From Shinisaurus crocodilurus (Eukaryota; Chordata; Lepidosauria; Squamata; Shinisauridae): a DNA stretch of 64,000 nucleotides. The translations under genes were made by a program, and so were the position numbers. The notes under the pieces are model-generated. The model saw only the letters and a list, made by a program, of their open reading frames with translations, did no database searches and was not told the origin of the DNA. Below, piece by piece: positions 10,645 to 21,667 of the stretch. The stretch is taken from positions 207,416,255-207,480,254 of the forward strand of contig CM037880.1 of NCBI GenBank assembly GCA_021292165.1, in the 5' to 3' direction. The first letter of the stretch is position 1. Each line of letters begins with the position of its first letter.

Positions 10645-12130
10645 TATGTATAATAATTTCATTGTTTCGATGTTCCAGCTTTGACAGACACATGTACAAA
10701 TGTGTGCCTTATGAATCAGCCAGTTCCAAATGCAATCCAATGACTGTATTACTAATAAGTGGGCATTTAATCTGTCAGATAAATACTAGGCTAGAGCACT
10801 CACCAGGAAAGCCAGCTATTTTCTAGAAAGAAAAGAGAATAATAAGGCTTTTTAAAAAAGCAAAACCAAACAACATAAGCTGCCCAAGATCACAAGCTGA
10901 GGGACATCATAACAAGGATGTTGGCTCTGCTTTCAAACAATTGCAAGTCTGAAGGGGATGGAAAATGCTCCCTCTTTGGTTCTTCATCAACGTCTTGTTT
11001 CTTTGTGTTCCTTTGGATGATACCAACAGTGCCCAGTTACACTAATTGAAAGAAAATAATATTTCTTTTGAGATTCACCTCTTGGCTGTAAAATTCACAA
11101 GATGAATTTATTTACTGGCAAGTTAGAATGCCTTATAGCAAAATATGTGATGTAAAACTATGAATCTTCTTCAGCCCCTGTCTGCTATGCACAGGCTGAG
11201 CGTGCTTAATCTCCCTTGAAGGCCTTGTAAAGTCAAGGCAGCAAAGTCTGCTGGAAGTCTGGAACGGGTCAAGTGAATGTGGTTATTGAACCACCATTTC
11301 AAATCGGGGCTGGAGAGGTCTTCCTAATAAGGACTTACTAACTTGATTGTGGGTTTTTTTGTGGTCCTCCTTTATTTGCTGGAGAAAGGTTTGGACTGTC
11401 CTCAGGAGAATCGGCCCAGCACATTAGAGTTTGCTGTTTATCACCAGCATCAGCTAGGTTAGCAGAATGTTTTCAGCAGGCATTTATAAAAAGGCTTTTG
11501 AAGAAGCAAAAGCAAAACTGAGTTGAAAATTGAGGGTAGGACCCTGAAACATTGTGCTGCCAACTTTCTTTTATCAGGAAGGTCAGCACAACCAGCCACC
11601 ACTGCAGAGAAAATCCCAAGACAGTCATTTCTCAAGCACTACTTAGTAATTAGATTCTGTGCAGTCATTTAAAAGGAAAAGAAAAGAAAGAAACCCAAAG
11701 AGCCAGAACAGAAACAGGAATGTACGAAACTTGAAACTAGAAGCATACCAGTAACCAGATCATTGTGCAGGCGTCACTGACTACTGCTGCGGAGTTATAA
11801 AACATGGATAGCTGTAGGTCATTTTGTCCTGTATGTAGTCAGGTGTTTGTCTCTTTGAGAGTTTCTGTAATTTGGTCCTCCAGGCTAAGTTCCCCACAAT
11901 GCTTGAACAAAAAAAGGGGAATGGTAAAGCAAGGAAAAAGGAGGAGAAAGGAAAAGGAAGAAGAATGGCATCAGCTGTGTAGAGTGAATTTAATGGATCT
12001 CTAGAACGCATAGAGGCAATCATTGCAATGGACAGGATGTTATTGGATCAAGTCTAAAACAAGCTGGAAATATAGGTTGAGGCCTATCAGAATCTTTCAG
12101 TGCTGCCTCATTGTGCCTGGGAAAACAGAC
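10501..12130. other. Single-copy DNA with a (TA)n tract
   Basis: A TA/CA microsatellite lies at 10603-10645. No other repeat and no coding signal was recognised. Confidence 0.35.
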
Positions 12131-12133
12131 TAT

Positions 12134-12313
12134 CCATGTTTCATAGATTTCATAGATCATAGAGTTAGAAGGAGCCTACAAGGCTATCGAGTCCAACCCC
12201 CTGCTCAATGCAGGAAACTAGAGGAGGGGTCTCCCATCCCAGTAATAACCAGGTCTGACCCTGCTTAGCTTTCCACGCTCAGACAAGCTGAGCCAGCATG
12301 AGCCACAGGCCTG
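12134..12313 (-). mobile_element. 5S rRNA-derived SINE with CR1-like tail
   Basis: Read on the minus strand, the head contains GAAAGCTAAGCAGGGTC, GACCTGGTTATTAC and GGATGGGAGACC, the internal promoter region of 5S rRNA (A box, intermediate element, C box). The tail contains GAGCAGGGGGTTGGACTCG and ends in repeats of ATGATCTATGAAATC, like a CR1 3' end. Another copy lies at 34709-34886. It is not a functional 5S gene, because the 5S 5' and 3' ends are missing. Confidence 0.85.
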
Positions 12314-12419
12314 TTCTGGTACAGTGAAACGACCACAAAGCATAGAGGCAGGCAATACCCAAGCATCATTTGTAAGGACATGGTACAAACTTGTAACATG
12401 GGCTCGCTCCCTCTTATCT

Positions 12420-12545
12420 AGTATCACAGGCAATATGTACACCAGTTGCAGAACCTGGGCGGGAGGGTGCTGTTGCACTCTTGTCCTGCTTGTGGGATCC
12501 CTGGGCAGCTGGTTGGCCACTGTGTGAACAGAATGCTGGACAGGA
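12420..12545 (-). repeat. Abundant amniote-type dispersed repeat, fragment
   Basis: It matches the plus-strand copy at 57184-57420 in inverted orientation: CCAGCATTCTGTTCAC, CCCACAAGCAGGAC and AGCACCCTCC all align. I know this repeat type from reptile and bird genomes but cannot give its family name with certainty. Confidence 0.55.
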
Positions 12546-12755
12546 TCAATCCGGGTTCCAGTCCCTGCTTGGCCGTGAAACTCACTGGGTGACTTTGGGC
12601 CAGCCACTGACTCTCAGCCTAACCTACCTCACAGGGTTGTTGTGAGGATAAAATGGAGAGGAGGAGGATTATGTGAGCCGCTTTGGGTTCCTTGCAGGAA
12701 AAAAGGCTGGGTATAAATATAATAAATAAATAATTAAATAAATAAATAAAATTAT
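12545..12755 (+). mobile_element. Sauria-type SINE, 5'-truncated
   Basis: The tRNA-unrelated body is intact: GAAACTCACTGGGTGACTTT, then CAGCCTAACCTACCTCACAG, then GGATAAAATGGAGAGGAGGA. It ends with GGGTTCCTTGCAGG, GGTATAAAT and an AAAT-rich tail, the Bov-B-like 3' end of this family. The tRNA-like head is lost; the copy starts near the B box (GGGTTCCAGTCCC). Confidence 0.9.
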
Positions 12756-15260
12756 GTTCCTATGTATCCCTTGTGCCTTTTGAAAAATTGGAGGTATGCT
12801 TTAGCTTCTTTTCATTCTCTTTGTTTAAGTGTCTTCCATTTCTAGCAGCCTGGTTTGTATTTATACCCAATATTATTAGCTATTGTCAGGAGCTGCTGAC
12901 ATCTGTAGATAGCTGCCCCCATGTGGTGAGCCACTGAACTGCAGGTGGCAGTTCTATGCACTCCAGAGACCCAATGTTGCCCTTGTTACGTCCCTTCATG
13001 TGTTATTTGTGTGAGTGGAGGTCTATGTCCATAGGATTCCCTGGTTCAGGCATCACACCTAACATGTGGACATTGTGAGAGGACAGGAGGGCAGATGTTG
13101 CGGGTGGCCCCATGAGCCCTTTCAGTGCATGGAACTCCTTCACATGAGTAATACATGAAGTGGGCTATTTACTTTCATATGCTCTGGGGCCTGGAAATCC
13201 TTTCAGCAGTCCTGTCTTCCACTGTCAATAAGATCTCAATGTTCCTGATTATTATGGTGCTTATCCCTCCCTCCTGCTGCCAATCTGCTACCACAACCTG
13301 TTGACTCTTTCTTTGTGTTAACAGGAAATGGCAGCAGGGACTAAGGAATTCTGGGACTTGTACTTCTTGAGAGAGCGTGTCATATAGGAAGGCACACACC
13401 TTTCTACTACAAGTCCTAGAATTTCCTCCAAAAGCAGACGCATGCTCTTGAGATCTGGGCTAACAGCTCAGAATGTTGATTATTAATAATACTAATTATA
13501 ATCCGTCTGATAGTTATAACTATCTATCCTGCTTTCTGTTTTAAAACAACCATGCTTTTATTTTCTTGCACTGTTTCCAATGGGCTCTCCTAGCAAATCT
13601 CACAAGATCTTACAAGGTCTGAACATTGAACACCCCATATAGGCACAAGGAAATGAGCCTTTGTAAACTTCCTCAAGCATGATTTATTCTTTAGTCTCAA
13701 TTTTTCCTTATGGGAATGGCCTTGAAGCCTCGGCTGAGGTTCCCTGAACCCCCAGAACCCTGAAAATTGTACCAGTTTCCTCCTTCCATACACACACACC
13801 ATGCTTGAGCCTTGTATGGAAGCAGGACTTTGGGATCAGGTTTATAAATGTTACAGGTGGTTTAAAAAAGAGAGAGAAGAACTAATCATCAATGGAATTC
13901 TTGGGTTTCAAATTCTTCCTAGCATGTTTTCTGTTTCCTAGGAGATGGAGGAAAAACACTTCAGAATGGACCTGCTTCATGGCAGACTGATTGCATTTCC
14001 TACAGGCAGGTTTACTTATGAGGAAACTGCCCAACCCAGACTAAAGAGAAGCAGTTTAGGCACAGAGGTAAAAATGAGTGGGTGAAGTGGAGGCAGAAGG
14101 TATGAGAGCAGGATGAGAGAGAGCCGTGGCTGTGCATTGGGAGGCACAGCATCCATTTTTTTGTATAAAAAACTGTTTATGCCCGTGGTCATGGCATCAG
14201 CCTCTGGAAAGGAGCTGTGCACAACTTACATAACTAAAGCATTCTCTCTATTACAGTTTTAGAATTTTCTAAACTGATTGTATGCACCAAGTCTTACAAA
14301 TTTAAATGGCCTACAAACAAATGAAATATGCCTGTCAGAAGTCCTGTACATAAGTTTCCCTTGCATATAAGGGACAAGGCTTAAGCATTCATCACCTGCA
14401 CGTCAATTTCACTGTTAAAACCAGAGCACCACCCCCTACATTCCTCTTTTCTACAAGCAGGGGAACTTCTATGTTTAAACACACTGAAGCAGCTTCCGTC
14501 ACATCGGATATAGCCTTCTCTCTGCATCAGCGCTCTTATCTGAAGTAGTAGCTGGGACTGATGTGGCCGGTAGATCAATCTCTATTTATGCCCAGCTCCA
14601 GATTTGATATTAGGTATTAGACTTACTTATTGTCAGATAATCCCACAAGTGACATATAATTCCACCTTGTAAAAATTGCCCATCTACCAAGCAAAACTCT
14701 TTCTCTCCTCCTCTTTACAAGATGACTCTTGTTTGCCTGTCAGAAAAATTATTCATCTCTGGCAATGAGTGGATGAGTAGAAATTTTTCCGAGACTGAGC
14801 AAATTAATCTAATTAAGTTAATCGTAGTTTCAAGAGTTTTTTTTTTTTTTTTTTTTAAATCAACATAGTTGTCACTGTGAGCTGAATACAGCCGCATCCA
14901 TTTATGACATTACTGTGGCTCTGCTTAAATTAACCATAGGGCTTAATTAGCAGACTCAAATCCTCACAGTTCTGGTCAACGGTTCTGAAGACCAGTCAGA
15001 GCCTACAGTTGCCAGGAGAAAAGTGTCAGCCCAAGAAAGATGTGTGTCAGTTATCTATTTTCTGTGAAATGGTCTTTAAGGGTTTGTCTAGAACTAATCG
15101 CCTAGAAAGAGATGGGTGGCTGGTTCTTATTTTAACAGCAAAAGGGATACACAGTTGAGTCACTGCACACTAAGCCTAAGAACATGTAGCTGAAGTAAGC
15201 ACATATTCTCTCCATTTACCGCTGTCTTCCTCTCCCCATCCTCACTTCCACTGCTGGCCT
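12756..15260. other. Single-copy DNA, low repeat content
   Basis: No transposon was recognised over about 2.5 kb. Features are a (GT)n trace at 13790-13800, a T20 tract at 14837-14856, and an AT-rich, TAATTA-rich patch at 14795-14960 that could be a conserved non-coding element. No exon-like frame was found. Confidence 0.35.
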
Positions 15261-15264
15261 CTTT

Positions 15265-15365
15265 ATGTCTCTTGATTTTAGATTGTAAGCTCCTCAGGGG
15301 AGGCAGATCTCCTCTTGCACTTTGGAAAGCACCAGGTTCATTGTATTAGTAATAATAATAATACC
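15265..15365 (+). repeat. L2 3' end
   Basis: TTTTAGATTGTAAGCTCCTC followed by a purine-rich stretch, GCACTTTGGAAAGCACC and an AAT-rich tail matches the well-known 3' terminus of L2 elements. A second copy is at 62985-63125. Confidence 0.65.
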
Positions 15366-15707
15366 TTTGAATCTGGAATAGATAACTCAGTGGGAGTTTA
15401 TGGTCAGATATGTCACACAACTTTGCTACCTCTCAGATACCTTGGATGTTTCATAGATACACTTTGTGACACTGGGCCAAATTAGATGTTAACGAGGACA
15501 TCCCATGTGTGGGTTTTTTTTTTGTTTTTTTTAAAAGTGCAAATCAGGAAAGTGGCATGGGGAAGGGGACATTTGATTTAACTATCTTCCTTTGGAGCTA
15601 GCAGCAGCTTGGAGAGGGGAATTAATATCAGGAAAATGGCACAGCAGGAGAGGCTTGAATAAAAGTACAGTTTTCTTTAGAAATCCCCCTTTCTTTAGCC
15701 TAAACAC

Positions 15708-16075
15708 TTAGGGCTCTTCTACATGAGGCGCTTTACTGAGGCTTCGTCTCCTGTTTTCTTTGTGGGAGGAAGAGTGTGTCCTTTACACGTGTTCCCCCTC
15801 CTCCAGGGTTTTTCTTTCTCTGCCTTCCTATATGTTCCATTACACAACCACAAGGTGGTGCTGTCTGTGGCATAGTGCAATTTCAGAAATGCATGTGCTT
15901 GTTTTAGTGTGATTTAGCATGATAGCTAAATAATAGCTCTAAAAAATAGCGGTGAAATGCTTGGAGAACAGGGGAGAGGCCCTGGAGGATGACAATGTCA
16001 TGTAAAGCCTCCGCAAACTACCGTGAGTAAAGAATCATGAGCGCACAGTAAATGCCTCGTGTAGGGAAGGCCTTA
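15708..16075. mobile_element. PIF/Harbinger-like MITE with TTA target duplication
   Basis: The terminal repeats GGGCTCTTCTACATGAGGC (left, from 15711) and its counterpart ending CTACACGAGGC when read inward from 16072 pair over about 29 bp with mismatches. TTA flanks both sides (15708-15710 and 16073-16075), the usual PIF/Harbinger duplication. The 362-bp interior has no transposase frame. Confidence 0.75.
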
Positions 16076-16288
16076 GAACCTCCGTTTCAATTTAGTGGTT
16101 GTCAAGCATCCCCTAGCCATGGGAGATGTATGAGAATATCATTTGAGTTCATTAAACATCAGAACTTGCCCCATTCCCATCTCTGAACGTGAGCACATGT
16201 TTGCACAAATTCACCATATTCCCAACAAGCTTGTGATCTCACTTGCAAAATGCATTCGTTAGGGGGGAAAAAAAACACTTTTAAAAAA

Positions 16289-16323
<35 letters not shown>

Positions 16324-16605
16324 TTGGTTGGTCTCAACTACACATTATGTCAAAGACTTTGCTAGCAGCTACATCTTTTTATTTTATTTTTTTATAGGGG
16401 CTCCTTCCCTTTTACAGGGAAGGGTGGTTTAATTCTTCTCCTTCCAGCCCTGATTTTACTGATAATTGACCCCAACATAGCTATGGGGCTTTGAAAGAAT
16501 GCCATCTATGGCACGCGTGCATGGGGACTTTTCTTCTAAGCTCCAGAGCTGCATGTGTGCGCATGTAGTGGTGGAGGGATTATTGTCAAAATTGAAGGTG
16601 GGGAA
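16076..16605. other. Single-copy DNA with a (GT)n microsatellite
   Basis: A (GT)16 tract lies at 16291-16322. Nothing else was recognised. Confidence 0.4.
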
Positions 16606-17010
16606 GGGATTTTATTTATTTATTTATTTAATCTATTTCATAGCTGCCTTTCAAGACTGTAGTCTTCCCATGGTGGCTTACAGCATAAAAACAATACAGA
16701 CATAGTAACAAAATCATTTTAGATATAAATGATTTAAATAAATCCAGTTTCAGTAAAATGCCATCTTAAAATATCTGTCAGCAGTGAAGAACAGACTTGT
16801 TCTCAATGAAAGGCCAAGGAGAGCAGATGAGTTTTTAAAACCACCTTAAAAGCATCCACAGATGGGGCCAGCCGTATCTCTCTCACGAGCAAATTCCATA
16901 GGGTAGGAGCTACCACCTAGAAAGCCCTTTCTCTTGGGTCCACCAAACCTACTGATCATGGTGGCAGGCCAGTGATTGGGGACTCCAAAGATGAGCTTTG
17001 CAGGGAGTCA
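16606..17010 (-). repeat. L2-like LINE 3' region
   Basis: A TTTA-rich terminus is followed by CATAGCTGCCTTTCAAGACT and an A-rich UTR, then a degraded coding part read on the minus strand. The layout matches 4521-4990 and 41640-42110. Confidence 0.6.
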
Positions 17011-19285
17011 CAGTAAAAATCCCGCATTGGTGCCAATGGGGACTTTTCCCCCCCTGTAAGTAACCATATGTGGGGTGGGGGGGAAGATCATTGGTAAATT
17101 GGGGTTAAGAAGGGAAGTACTGTATTAAACTTCCATTCCCTACATGGAGGGTCCCAATAAAAAACTTGAGAATCTGCTGCCCCCAAATGTAAAAAGAAAG
17201 AAAAGGCAACAACAACAACAAAATGTCAGAAGTCAGAGGCACTGTGGCCCAGACATCCACTATGAAACTGCATAACGTCAGTGGTTGCACATGCTCAATG
17301 AAGTACCTGCTGAGGTGGCTGCAGCCATGCCTGCCACCATGTTACTTTCCCAGAGTGCTTCTGGGAAACAAAGGTTGGTAGTGGGCACATGTGTCTGCAT
17401 CCAGCTCACAGGTTGTTTGCTGAGCAGTGCTCCTCCTGCTGCTGAACTGTATTTTCTGTTGTTGTTGTTGTTGTTGTTGTTGTTAAGGAAAAAGATGAAA
17501 AGGGACCCCTTGCCATTCCTGATGTCACCTAGTAAACAGAAACTGTGTGTGTGTGTGTGTGTGTGTAGAAGAGCAGAGTGACCAGGGTAGACCTGGCACT
17601 AGCCCTACCATTCCTCCCCTCCTAGCTTACCAGGCATCATTGGTGATGATAATAATGATGGTTTTTTTAAAAAAATAACTGCGCTGCAGCAGAGGGATGG
17701 ATAAATCTGTCAATTTCAGATTCTCTCCATTTCTTGTTTTTCCAATCCTAAATTCAGTTCATCCTGAATTTAGAGGGTTTTTTCCCGCCAACTTTAAGTT
17801 TGACCTAGCCCTACCTTCGAATATATATATATATATATATATATATAAGTTCTTAAATTGCAAGCAATTTTCCTAGTGTAATGCATTATATACATTATTT
17901 CCACTTTCCCCTAACGTACACATTTGGAGAATGGCAAATTTCAAGGGATAATGGTTTCATTTCATGTATTGGTTCGAAAGTGTGAAATTATGTCAGTTTG
18001 CATTAAAGTGCAAACTGCAAAGTGAACGAATTTCTCTCCCCCGCCCACCACCCCATCCCTAGCAGCAGTGGATGTGTGGTTTAGCCAAATACCATGCAAG
18101 CTGTCTCTAGGGTTTGGCAGGACAGCGTGTCTACCACGGCACACCTGTTTTAGGTAGAGGAACCCCTTCCCTTGCCAACACAGCCTGGTAACGTGGAAGG
18201 TAGAGAGAAGAGCATTATCAGGGCAGCCTGGGGGCACTTTCCCTCCTTCCCCAGCTTAGCAAGGGGGTGTCATAAAGGGGATTTCTTCTCCTTCTTCTTC
18301 TTCTCCTTCTCCTTCTCCAAATAGTTGCAGAGAGTGTGGCTCAGTGAAGCACCTGCCTAGCCAGCTTTACCAAGCATGTGCAGTTGTTGCTTGGCTCATC
18401 AGCATGCACAACTGCAACTCTTTCTTTCTTTCCACAATAAAATTCTTTCCACAATATTCTTTCCACAATAAAATTTTTAAAGAACAAAAAGAAGGAGGAA
18501 GAAGAACTCTTTTCCAACACTGCCTGATAAGCTGAGGAGTGAGGAGGAGAGTCATGAGTAACCAGAATGTCAGGGGTAGGGGATAAAGCTGGAGTGGGGG
18601 TGCTGGCTGGCTGGCTGGCTGGCCAAAGAGTGCTGCAGCTATGGAAGGGATAAGGCAGTGTTGGTGCAGGGCCGGCCCTGCAGTGCACCTTGCATAGGAC
18701 CCCCCTCAGACCTAGCAGTGCCACGGCTGACTTACCTTCAGATTACCTGGAAATGAGGCAGGTTACCAGCACCCATTTATTTGAAATACCGGCAATAGCC
18801 CATGGAGCCCCTTATTTATAGTACTCCCCTCCCTGCAAAATAAATACATTAAATAAATAAATAAATCATTTTGCATCCCCACTGAATCGCTCCTAGTTGG
18901 CAAAGGGACAAACACAAGGCAGGGGAGCCAAAAGCAGCTGGTGGCTGCAGGAGAGAAGGTGCTTTAAGGGCAGGTGTTATTACTTCAGTAGAATGTGAAG
19001 CAGCTTTTTTTTTGTTGCTTAAAGGTGTTCTCTAGCAAGGTGCCCAAACTGGAGGATGAAATTGACAAGGACATTGACAAGAGGGGGATATGGCTATACT
19101 GGGCTCAATAGCAGATAGGCAGTCTTGCGGTCCTGCGCACTTGTGCAAGACCCCAAATTTTTTATTTATTTTTAAAAACCTGTTTGCGAACACGTTCCCA
19201 CATTCTTAAGGGCTCAGGAACATAAATCCCTTTGGTGATCTGATGCAGGAGCTTCCCTTCTGAGCCGGCAACCCCAGCGGACCAA
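17011..19285. other. Mostly single-copy DNA with several simple repeats
   Basis: (TTG)n lies at 17456-17483, (GT)n at 17543-17567, (AT)n at 17820-17848, (CTT)/(CTC)n at 18284-18318 and (CTGG)n at 18602-18623. A 17-bp motif TTCTTTCCACAATAAAA is repeated three times at about 18428-18477. The part 17860-18060 resembles the AT-rich end at 44580-44740. GCAGGGCCGGCCCTGC at 18667-18682 is a perfect palindrome. Confidence 0.5.
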
Positions 19286-19289
19286 CTGC

Positions 19290-19495
19290 AGAAAGGGTGC
19301 TGATGTAGGAAACAAGGATTTCTGCCACAAAGGACTGTGGGATATGTGCCAGCAGTGGCCAGGAGGACTGAGAGGAACTGAGGGAGGAACAAGCTATGAG
19401 CAGGCGATCGTCTGCCAGGAGTAACGGACAAGCCACCCACCCACTCGTCCTGGCTTATTCCCCAGGTGGCTTAGCGTGATGTGTGAACTCGCCCA
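19290..19495 (-). repeat. End fragment of the 7.2-8.6-kb fold-back family
   Basis: It matches 7190-7425 in inverted orientation: TTCTGCCACAAAGGA, CTGTGGGATATGTGCCAG and GGCTTATTC are shared, as is the outer GTGGCTTAGCGTGATGTG end. This shows that the family is dispersed. Confidence 0.6.
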
Positions 19496-19499
19496 GTCT

Positions 19500-20340
19500 A
19501 TATGAGAGAGAGCCTAGAAAGTGTCATAATGTTTGGCCATGGTATGCAGCAACTCCCTTGGCAATGGGAGTGGAGTAAGCCTAGCAGAAAAAATTCAAAT
19601 GTCCATGTCAAGGTGCTTAGCAGGAGCCTTCCCTAGCAGGAGCTTTAGCAAAGGGCAAGGTACTTCCTTTGAAGCAGTCCATTCTATTATCTTTAACTTG
19701 CTGGTCATGGCTAGCCCATCATATTTAAAGTGCACGTTACCCCACCCTCTGGGCGGCCTCATCAGCCAGTCCGCTAACTCTGCATTAAAACCAACTCCTG
19801 TAGAGCTCAGCTCAGCAGGGCAGAAGCACAGCGTGCTTCTCTGAGTGCCTTTGCTATACACTTTGCGATCTATTGTCAGAGGCACAAATTCTAAAATGTA
19901 AAGGTAGAACAAAAAATAATAATGATAAAGAAGATTACTGCATGTCTAATCTATTATTGTTTTCATATGAGGTTCAGAATAATTAGTTCTTGAGCATGGA
20001 TGTTTACACTCCATTGGCTTTATGAGTCTACAAAACTATCAGATGTCATATTTTATAATATGCACATGGCAACTTTGAATGAGAAAAAAAGAGGGGGAAT
20101 TTGAGCATTGAAGTCACTCGCGCAGCAGATGTTGACCTAACACTGTTGACTGATTGCATGATTGAATGCTGAATTTGTTTGTGATTGTGAGGTGATACTT
20201 ATCAAAAAAAGAATTAGCATATATTCATTTTATGTCGACATGTGCCTTTTTCACACATCTGTCTCTTAACCCTTCACTTTTAAATGCGCTAAAATTCAAA
20301 CCATGAATTCTACAGCTTATAGGACACTGGTTCATATGTA
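19500..20340. other. Single-copy DNA, nothing recognised
   Basis: No repeat or coding signal was recognised. Confidence 0.3.
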
Positions 20341-20454
20341 GGACTAGCTTTTTTACCCAGCGTTGCACAGGTTGTCATTTTCCTATAGGCACTATTTGTT
20401 CAAAATTCCTTAAGGTAGCTGCGTTGTTTTGAATCGCTCCATTGGAAAGGTCCC

Positions 20455-21667
20455 CCGGGATTACATAATGGAATCCCAGCTCCCCCAGGATTACCAGCTC
20501 CCCCAGGACAGCACAATGAAATCCCAGCTCCCCCTGGACTACCTGCTCCCCCGGAACGTAGTGGTGTAATCGAACCTTGGGGGGGGCGCCTCACCACCGC
20601 CTCGATTCTCTGCAGCGGTGCCCCCCCGCCTCGATCTTCTGAGTGGCACGGAGCAGTTCTCCGTGCCGCTCGAGCTGCCCTCTCCGGTCCCGTCGCATCA
20701 CTTCCGGCACCGGAAATGACGCAACGGGAACCTGCGCAGGCGCAGTACGTGGCACAGGGGTCCACCGCGTCTGCGCAGGGTCCCGTTGCATCATTTCTGG
20801 TGCTGGAAGTGACGCGACGGGACCAGAGCGGGTGGCACGGGCGGCTCGCCGTGGAGAGGCAAGCTGCCGATGGATTAAGGTAGGCTCTACCAAGCCTCGA
20901 GTGGGCATGAGTGGACCGATTTCGGTCCACTACGCCACTCGAGGCTCGATGATACATCGCTACCCGAAACTACACAATGAAATCCCTGCTCCCCCCCGGG
21001 ACTACACAATGAAATACCTGCTCCCCGCCCCCAGGACTACACAACAATGAATTCTCTGTTCCCCCCTTCGGAACTGTACAATGAAATCCCTGCTCCCCCC
21101 CAGGACTACACAATGAAATCCCAGCTCTCCCCCCCCCCCGGACTACACAATGAAATCCCAGCTTCCCCCCCGGACTACACAATGAAATCCCTGCTCCGCC
21201 TTCCAGTGCTGTACAATGAAATCCCTGCTTCCTCCCGCCCCCGGGACTACGCAACAATGAATTCCCTGTTCCCCCCGGGACTACGCAACAATGAATTCCC
21301 TGCTTCCCTCCCCCCCCGGGACTTTACAATGAAATCCCTGCTCCCCCCCGGGGCCACACAATGTAATCCCAGCTCCCCTCCCCCCGGACTACACAACAAT
21401 GAATTCCCTGTTCCCTGCCCCCCCGGGACTACACAACAATGAAATCCCTGCTCCCCCCTGGGACTTTACAATGAAATCCCTGCCTCCCCCCACCAGGGCC
21501 ACACAATAAAATCCCAGCTCCCCCCCCCGGGACTACACAACATTGAAATCCCTGCTCCCCCCGGGACTACAGAACAATGAATTCCCTGTCCCCCCCCCGG
21601 ACTACACAATGAAATCCCAGCTGCCCCCCCGGGATTACACAACAATGAAATCCCTGCTCCCCCCCTG
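20455..21667. repeat. C-rich ~35-bp satellite, about 24 units, split by a MITE
   Basis: The unit is roughly GGGACTACACAATGAAATCC followed by CTGCT and a C6-C11 run. About four units precede the MITE at 20558-20962 and about 20 follow it (704 bp). Variants with ACAACAATGAATTCCCTGTT recur every few units, a weak higher-order pattern. The G-rich complementary strand has many G6-G11 runs. Long open frames across it are by-products of the periodicity. Confidence 0.92.
20558..20962. mobile_element. GC-rich hAT-like MITE inside the satellite
   Basis: The ends are TAGTGGTGTA and TACATCGCTA (inverted). The flanks are CCCGGAAC (20550-20557) and CCCGAAAC (20963-20970), an 8-bp duplication with one mismatch, copied from the satellite unit. 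The interior matches 26102-26468, 52969-53305 and 61797-62186. It holds ETS-like CTTCCGG/CCGGAA pairs and an NRF1-like TGCGCAGGCGCA at 20733-20744. The terminal hairpin around GACCGATTTCGGTC marks the family. Confidence 0.88.

Noticed and set aside
20580..20900. CpG-island promoter of a host gene
   Set aside because: The CpG-rich stretch lies exactly inside the MITE borders and recurs in other copies; no adjacent exon is visible.
21047..21442. Repetitive 131-codon frame
   Set aside because: It is a by-product of the ~35-bp satellite; several frames stay open because the unit lacks stops.
20455..21667. CRISPR-like regular repeats
   Set aside because: Units are contiguous with no unique spacers, and the genome is a vertebrate; this is a satellite.
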